Source of the DNA: CALEMW01 sp035447065
GTDB taxonomy: Bacteria; Krumholzibacteriota; Krumholzibacteriia; LZORAL124-64-63
Assembly (NCBI GenBank): GCA_035447065.1
Contig: DAOTGJ010000030.1
Span: 1-41,730 of the forward strand
Direction of reading: 5' to 3'
DNA length: 41,730 bases
Part shown: piece by piece, positions 41,643 through 41,730 of the stretch
How the letters are laid out: the number at the start of each line of letters is the position of its first letter
Position numbering within the stretch: position 1 is the first letter of the stretch
Notes under the pieces: model-generated
The model's input: the letters and a program-made list of their open reading frames with translations, nothing else
Database searches by the model: none
What the model was told of the DNA's origin: nothing
Made by a program: the position numbers and the translations under genes

Positions 41643-41730
41643 ATGCAGGTTCATCATCTGAAAAGTGCGCTGCTTGTCTGCCTCGCCGGTTTCATCGGGT
41701 CCTGCCTGGTGGGATTCGCCGTCTACGGAA
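41643..41730 (+). CDS. N-terminal fragment of an exported or membrane protein
   Basis: ATG 41643 follows GAGGGAG and opens MQVHHLKSALLVCLAGFIGS, then CLVGFAVYG at the window edge. The hydrophobic stretch could be a signal peptide or membrane helix. Only 29 residues are visible, so nothing more can be said. Confidence 0.55.
   Translation, partial: MQVHHLKSALLVCLAGFIGSCLVGFAVYG

Overview
The window is GC-rich, gene-dense DNA from a Gram-negative (diderm) bacterium. It encodes two outer-membrane beta-barrel proteins, several lipoproteins, and many exported beta-rich proteins ending in FlgD-like beta domains (core WDGRD..G..PSG.Y), dockerin-like Ca-binding repeats, or a short Lys/aromatic/Arg tail. 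That secretome style is typical of uncultured candidate phyla near the FCB group (Krumholzibacteriota/Eisenbacteriota type). The assignment is an inference from protein style; no rRNA or other phylogenetic marker lies in the window.

Layout. 1-2647 (-): 3'-truncated exported beta-helix protein. 3096-6449 (+): a cohesin-like exported protein, then clpB with a hairpin over its ribosome binding site. 6575-8086 (+): exported M14 carboxypeptidase. 8160-11902 (-): four exported proteins, one with four internal repeats and a pair of dockerin-like paralogs. 12124-15582: outer-membrane barrel, FN3 protein (-), HD-fold protein and alkaline-phosphatase/sulfatase-fold lipoprotein. 15701-17554 (+): ferredoxin and a DegP/HtrA-type protease. 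17681-20914 (+): a GT4 glycosyltransferase and a receiver-domain/DASS-transporter fusion. 20921-23651 (-): sigma factor / FecR-like regulator / TSUP exporter operon and an HU-like protein. 23775-28630: exported alpha/beta hydrolase, rhodanese lipoprotein, SGNH hydrolase, YpfJ-type metallopeptidase, DinB protein. 28792-29349 (+): toxin-antitoxin pair in locally AT-richer DNA. 29442-35004: second beta-helix protein, AEC permease, an exported tail-bearing protein, SIMPL protein, Fe superoxide dismutase. 35087-39495: a 29-residue membrane microprotein, lipoprotein, outer-membrane barrel, second DinB protein, SpmA/SpmB-like membrane protein. 39598-41730: accessory tail with a solitary RHH antitoxin, an integron-type integrase with an internal deletion, a complete BrnT/BrnA module, and small unknown membrane proteins.

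Common themes are envelope and export work (exported enzymes, barrels, HtrA, ClpB) plus stress handling (SodB, ClpB, an ECF-type sigma factor). The most unusual items are the C-terminal tail shared by three otherwise different exported proteins, the receiver-transporter fusion, the Shine-Dalgarno-masking hairpin before clpB, a repeated extended -10 box before exported-protein genes, the four-repeat protein, an unannotated microprotein with its own promoter, and the decayed integrase/toxin-antitoxin region at the right end. The sequence shows these structures; the functions proposed for them are inference.
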